Source: Membranipora membranacea
Lineage: Eukaryota; Bryozoa; Gymnolaemata; Cheilostomatida; Membraniporidae
Length of the DNA: 64,000 nt
NCBI GenBank assembly: GCA_914767715.1
Contig: OU612068.1
Coordinates: 18,664,001-18,728,000 of the forward strand
Direction of reading: 5' to 3'
The translations under genes and the position numbers were made by a program. Below are positions 60,301 through 64,000 of the stretch, in pieces (position 1 is the first letter of the stretch; the number at the start of each line of letters is the position of its first letter). The notes beneath the pieces were generated by a model that saw nothing but the letters and a program-made list of their open reading frames with translations, was not told the DNA's origin and made no database searches.

Positions 60301-63300
60301 AAGTGTTGGCAGTAAATACACAGCTTGGCCATTATGTATCGTTTCTGAGGACAGTAAGCTAATGAATATTTGATGCAAGGCGTATTGAACTAGAAGTATT
60401 ATGTGCATAAAAACCACTCAGCCTGGTGTGTAAGGTATTGGATTGCCGTCAAAGATTGAGAGTGAAATGAGGTTTGATGTGGTTCTTGAAAAGAAACTCA
60501 ATCGAGCTTTTTTTATAAAAATAAATGTCCAGGTCATGATTAATGCTGCTGATTGAGCACTCTAATGGGGTTAAGTGATCGCTGACGCCGGTGATGCTGC
60601 CGACTTGAAAAAAAGTCTAAGGATTGTCACAAGCTCAATAAGTACATGCAGTGACAGTATTAAAGATCTCTATTTATCTAAATCTGCATAGCAAGGAGTA
60701 ATTTAGCGTTTTATATGATGGCTTGAGAGCTTCACAAATCAATATCTTTTCATTAAGAAGTGTAGAGAAGTGATGGGAAGGCGTTGCTGACCATTGTTTA
60801 ATCTAATGCAGCATAAATTATTGTTTACCATAAAATTAGGCACCATATTGACATAATTACCAAACCATTTAATAGAGGACGTGACTTTGTCAAAAGAATT
60901 GGACTTCAGTGATGAAAAACTCAGAGCTGCTTATATCAGGTTATTTTTTCACCGTCGGAAACAATAGTGTTCGTTGCCACATACCCCCACTGATGTTAGC
61001 CGTACCAAATGAAAGGGAAATATTTAGTGATTTTGAGACAGTTTCCAAACAATAAAACCTGACTGCAACACTTGTTAACATTCTTGTCACGAATCAATGC
61101 ACTGTAATAATAATTACATAACTCTGGCATCCGCTGTACTTTTTTGAAGGTTGGCTGCGGCGCGGTCGATGTCAGACAGCACAAGGGATTACTGCTGTCA
61201 AAAATAAAGCACTTAAATCACCTTTCACGCCCAAATTTTTTGTCTCAATTTCACCAATAAGCCTACGTCTGGTCTATTAATTAGCGAAATCGATTTCCAC
61301 CCAGATATTATTTTGGTAGGTTGATGCCAGGTTTCAGACCGGGTAGACGAGCAGTTATGTTGCTATGCTAGAGTAGCCTTGTCACACGGCTACATTTTTT
61401 GTTTTGGGGAACCCCCACCCCCCTCCCCCCAAAACATTAGAGAAGAAGCGTGACAAGGCTAATATGCGGAGGTTGTGGTAGGTTAGTAGTGAGTTTCACC
61501 GTAACCCTGTGCAAGATGTGATGTCACTTACGAAATGCTCTCATATCTAAAGTGTTGGATCGAACCCTTGAAAGGGGCTGAAACAAATGTAAAGCTACAA
61601 CAGAAGAAATCACAACAGAAATAGGAGGTGGAAGCAGAGGGTAGAAAAAATCATAATACAAGATAATAATACAGAATCTAGAAAAGGCAATATCTTAAAG
61701 CATAGGGGGTCAATTGAACCCAAGGGACAGGCCATTGAGTGGAAGACAAGAGTAGGACCTAGACTCTAGACCCTATTCATTGTATTAACATCTTAGTTTA
61801 TAGATACCAAATGAAACATTCCAAATAGGGCATGTGAAAAAACTTCCCACAATGCAACATTTAGCTGGAATTCCCAGATTGATCATGTTATTTTCATACA
61901 TGTTCTGTGCTCACTGTGAATTATGGGAAATTGCATTGCTGGATACTCATAAACATGCCCTACAGGAGATACTGGCCGACAAATATCTCAACACTTATGC
62001 TGCGAAATGCTCAAGACTCTGCTGATGTGGTATATCTATATATATAGTATATATATCCGTCACTGGTATTAGATCAAGAGTTTATGTTTCGCAATAGCGT
62101 TCAACGCATTGTACAAATCCAAGTTCTTCCCCAAAATCAAAATTTCATGCTAACCAAATGCTGTTGGCAGTATATGGGAAATAGGGGAAGGGGAGGAGAG
62201 GAGAGGGAGGGACGGGGAACTAAGCTAATTTTTATCAGAGAAAAAGGAGTATGACAATCTTTAAAGGTCAACTCTATTGGCCATTTCCCAAGGTTCTGCC
62301 AAGTCTAGTCAAGGATATGTATCAGTAAGCGATTCGTTGGAGACCAAGTAGAACAGGACACTGAGTCTACGTAAGAACGTGAGTTGATACATCAAATTCC
62401 CAATTAAGCAGCGGAAATCAAGGACAACGTTTACTAGTTTAATTATTGATATCAGGATAAAAGTAAGAAATATAGCTCGGCAGCGGTCAAAATACAGTTC
62501 AGCTAATGGAAGCCTAAAGGTATTATCCAATCAATATGCCCGTTATTTTGTGTACAAATGGAGTTCCAATACATGAACTAACTGGCCAACTGGGTTGATA
62601 GTCTTGCACACATGGCGAATTCACAGGCTTTTACTAGCAGTGTACTCAGAAAAAGGCACAAAATATCAATTGGATGTACTTGAAACCTGCTTCAGCGCTC
62701 CCTCAGGGCGCTGAAAATTAGAGTACCATTAAACCCTCCATTATACCAACAACAAGTCTAAAAGACACTGCCTTTGGTTCATTGTTATGTTCTAGTGTTG
62801 ATAATGCTCTAAAGGCAGGTCCACATTTGTCCCATACAGCCATCCCAGATAGCCATCCCATCATATGAACATAAAAATGACATATTCCCAGCGATCAAAA
62901 TAAGTCTGGGACAGTATCTGGAAAGTTTGTAAGCGTCAAACCTAAAACATAAACCAAAGACTGTGGCCCTAAAAACCACTGCCTTTGGTTCATTGTTATG
63001 TTCTAGTGTTGATAAATCTCTAAAACACAAACCAAGGACTGTGGCAGTTCTTGCATTGACCTACCTGATCTATCGACTGAGGATTCTAGATGGTGGGGGT
63101 TGAGTGCAGATTTGCCTGTTAGGTGACGCTTAGTACAAGTACCATCGCTGTCCTGACTGGGGGTATGACAGGAGGACAGTGTACTCAGGTCACTGGGTAC
63201 ACTGGGATCGCTGCCAGGCTTATTGTTATTGCTTCTATCTAAGACTGTCATTTCCTGGCCTCTCGCTGATGGAAAACTATCATCTAAGTTACTGCAGCTG

Positions 63301-64000
63301 GACCGATTGCCGTTAGCCAATGTCCTATCAGCATCGCCATTACTCATCTTTTCTTTCTTGCGGTGCTTTGCTACTAGCCGACTAAAAATATTGCCTGTGG
63401 GGAGAAAGGGGACAACGAATAGTGCAATGTGTGTAAAGTAGTCTGTAGCAAACTATGCCGCATGGTGTTCAAAAGCAAAGCCAAAGTCTTATCTGTCCAA
63501 GCAAAAGTCATTGAAAAAAGTGGGTGCTCAGAAGAAAATGGTGCCTAGCCTTTCATGTGGGGGTCGTAGCTAACCTTCGAGAAACAAGGGTAATCATTGC
63601 CGGAAAGCAACCTCTAAGAAACCTCCTAGCATAGCTTTTCAAATGTGAATTTGTGTAAGGTAATTTCGAGGCAGACTTGATGTAAACTCTTAGCAACATA
63701 TATATGGTGCTGAAGCATGTAAGGCCATGGGCAGAACTGGAATAGGTATGTTCTTATCGGCTTTCCCTCCCTCTTTCCAACGAATAATACTCTGACCTAT
63801 ATCAAGTTTAATCCAAATGCCCAGTGACCGGTGGATCGGGAGTAACTCTGATTGCAGGCAAATGGACCAAACTTGGTCTACCCTAACCCTCAACCAGTCA
63901 GGATATTCCTAAAGGCACATGGTTCGTATTTGTTTGATTTGCCAATTACAAACCTTCAGGAGATATTCCATTCTTCTTGTGCTGTTTGGTGGTTTCAGTC
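39310..64000 (-). CDS. ERG-type voltage-gated potassium channel (KCNH family), 5' end outside window
   Basis: Tetrameric plasma-membrane K+ channel. Exons: 64000-63954 (cut by edge), 63394-63065, 58892-58708, 56040-55621, 54947-54723, 53051-52871, 52487-52288, 49009-48922, 48660-48496, 47700-47507, 45168-45084, 44086-44042, 42428-42183, 41834-41728, 40981-40880, 39944-39718 and 39478-39310 (about 1000 residues). S1-S3 exon: [14 protein letters not shown] to [11 protein letters not shown]4-S5 exon: [20 protein letters not shown] with regular arginines. Pore exon: SLTSVGFGN filter. Next exon: S6 ([18 protein letters not shown]) and C-linker. Exons 49009-47507 form the cyclic-nucleotide-binding-homology domain. 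The C-tail has Cys-rich patches ([18 protein letters not shown]) and ends in a short coiled coil ([20 protein letters not shown]), matching the tetramerising segment of human ERG. The PAS domain would lie to the right. Introns reach 4.2 kb. Confidence 0.93.
43162..43182 (-). other. Possible 21 nt alternative microexon of the ERG gene
   Basis: tttttcaag|AC...A|gtatgt encloses 21 nt encoding DPKDKES in phase 1-1, the same phase as the neighbouring 45 nt exon (DPLDSED...). It would keep the frame if spliced in. The acceptor is weak (AAG). Confidence 0.25.
44846..44890. repeat. Short inverted repeat in ERG intron
   Basis: ggctctgattggttg pairs with ccaatcagagcc around an 18 bp loop. Confidence 0.6.
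45950..46037. mobile_element. 88 bp miniature inverted-repeat element in ERG intron
   Basis: tagcctgtcttgaca (45950) pairs with tgtcaagacaggcta (ending 46037). The centre is GC-rich and partly palindromic (ggaggaggaaccacccccctcc). The design is like the elements at 61374 and 28105. Confidence 0.6.
46625..46649. repeat. Perfect short hairpin in ERG intron
   Basis: accaaggagt-tagag-actccttggt: a 10 bp stem with a 5 nt loop. Confidence 0.6.
49010..52287. other. ERG intron between the C-linker exon and the [10 protein letters not shown] exon
   Basis: 3.3 kb without a recognised exon on either strand. The short ORFs (such as 49277-49489, 49753-50010 and 50656-50895) have no recognisable character. 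Confidence 0.4.
55107..55213. mobile_element. Palindromic miniature element, family A copy 2
   Basis: Ends tagaccaagtttggtccatt and aattggattaaacttgatct(a) are inverted copies. The inner ttgcctgcatt and aatgcaggcaa also pair. It lies in the ERG intron between the S4-S5 and S1-S3 exons. Confidence 0.75.
57652..57785. mobile_element. Palindromic miniature element, family A copy 3
   Basis: Ends tagatcatgtttaatccgat and atggaccaaacttggccta are inverted copies. The centre is a perfect inverted repeat (ctggtcacgccgcaggcaaa and its complement), giving an almost continuous palindrome in the ERG intron. Confidence 0.75.
58081..58206. mobile_element. 126 bp miniature inverted-repeat element
   Basis: tagaacaagtttgttccctc at 58081 is the exact complement of gagggaacaaacttgttcta ending at 58206. 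The spacer of about 85 bp has no ORF. Confidence 0.7.
61374..61461. mobile_element. 88 bp miniature inverted-repeat element
   Basis: tagccttgtcac (61374) pairs with gtgacaaggcta (ending 61461). The inner ttttgggg and ccccaaaa also pair around a C-rich centre. Confidence 0.6.
61532..61544 (-). other. Candidate alternative first coding exon of the ERG gene (short N-terminus)
   Basis: An ATG at 61544 gives M-R-A-F plus one base, then a strong donor (catttc|gtaagt). The phase fits the exon at 58892, so a transcript starting here would encode a channel without the PAS region. Used instead as a 46 nt internal exon it would break the frame, which favours a start exon. A similar PAS-less isoform (ERG1b) is known in vertebrates. 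No promoter signal was identified. Confidence 0.35.
62766..63050. repeat. Local duplication near an ERG exon
   Basis: cactgcctttggttcattgt and the following bases (about 47 nt in total) occur at 62766 and again at 62977. A second motif (aaaccaaagactgtgg / aaaccaaggactgtgg) occurs at about 62950 and 63028. The repeats sit immediately downstream of the exon at 63065. Confidence 0.65.
63797..63880. mobile_element. Palindromic miniature element, family A copy 4 (short)
   Basis: Ends ctatatcaagtttaatccaa and caaatggaccaaacttggtc(ta) are inverted copies. The centre carries cagtgaccggtggatcggga as in the other copies. It is the shortest of the four, in an ERG intron. Confidence 0.7.

Larger units (their letters stand above)
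58893..63064. other. Large ERG intron between N-terminal exons
   Basis: 4.2 kb. Holds the candidate alternative start exon (61532-61577), the element at 61374-61461, a TA-rich stretch near 62034-62058 and a local duplication near 62766-63050. A minus ORF at 59685-59903 is Ser/Asn-rich, but its splice sites do not give a clean phase, so it is not called. Confidence 0.4.

Noticed and set aside
61532-61577. 46 nt stretch as an ordinary internal ERG exon
   Set aside because: Inclusion between 63065 and 58892 would shift the frame and hit an early stop. It was kept only as a possible start exon.

Overview
The window looks like nuclear DNA from a non-vertebrate metazoan, probably a marine invertebrate; I cannot name the species. 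It is AT-rich, genes have many GT-AG introns of 0.1-7.5 kb, and palindromic miniature elements are frequent. An ERG-type potassium channel with an intact selectivity filter argues for an animal at cnidarian or bilaterian grade (inference from the known distribution of EAG-family channels). Exon models below were built by hand from splice signals, reading-frame phase and resemblance to known protein families. No search was run.

Layout. 0.3-1.8 kb: 3' end of an unidentified + strand gene. 1.9-8.8 kb: intergenic, filled with mobile DNA: a nested pair of palindromes, a 2.7 kb fold-back element, a 100 bp palindrome with an 8 bp target duplication, and a complete non-autonomous LTR retrotransposon on the minus strand. 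8.95-19.1 kb: SLC25A26, the mitochondrial S-adenosylmethionine carrier (8 exons, +). Its 7.5 kb sixth intron contains a whole minus-strand gene for a caspase-like protease with a long coiled-coil tail. 21.5-30.5 kb: SLC30A5 (zinc transporter ZnT5; 14 exons, +). Its eighth intron contains a 100-codon single-exon minus-strand ORF. 31.4-36.7 kb: an unidentified Pro/Ser-rich, probably nuclear protein (10 exons, minus), convergent with SLC30A5. 39.3-64.0 kb: most of an ERG/KCNH-type voltage-gated potassium channel (minus; 17 exons in the window; the N-terminal PAS region lies beyond the right edge).

The genes do not form a pathway. The carrier imports SAM into mitochondria, ZnT5 loads zinc into the early secretory pathway, and ERG sets membrane excitability. 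The most unusual content is the nested caspase/coiled-coil gene, whose long reading frame is interrupted by one in-frame TAG, and the set of palindromic elements with readable target-site duplications.
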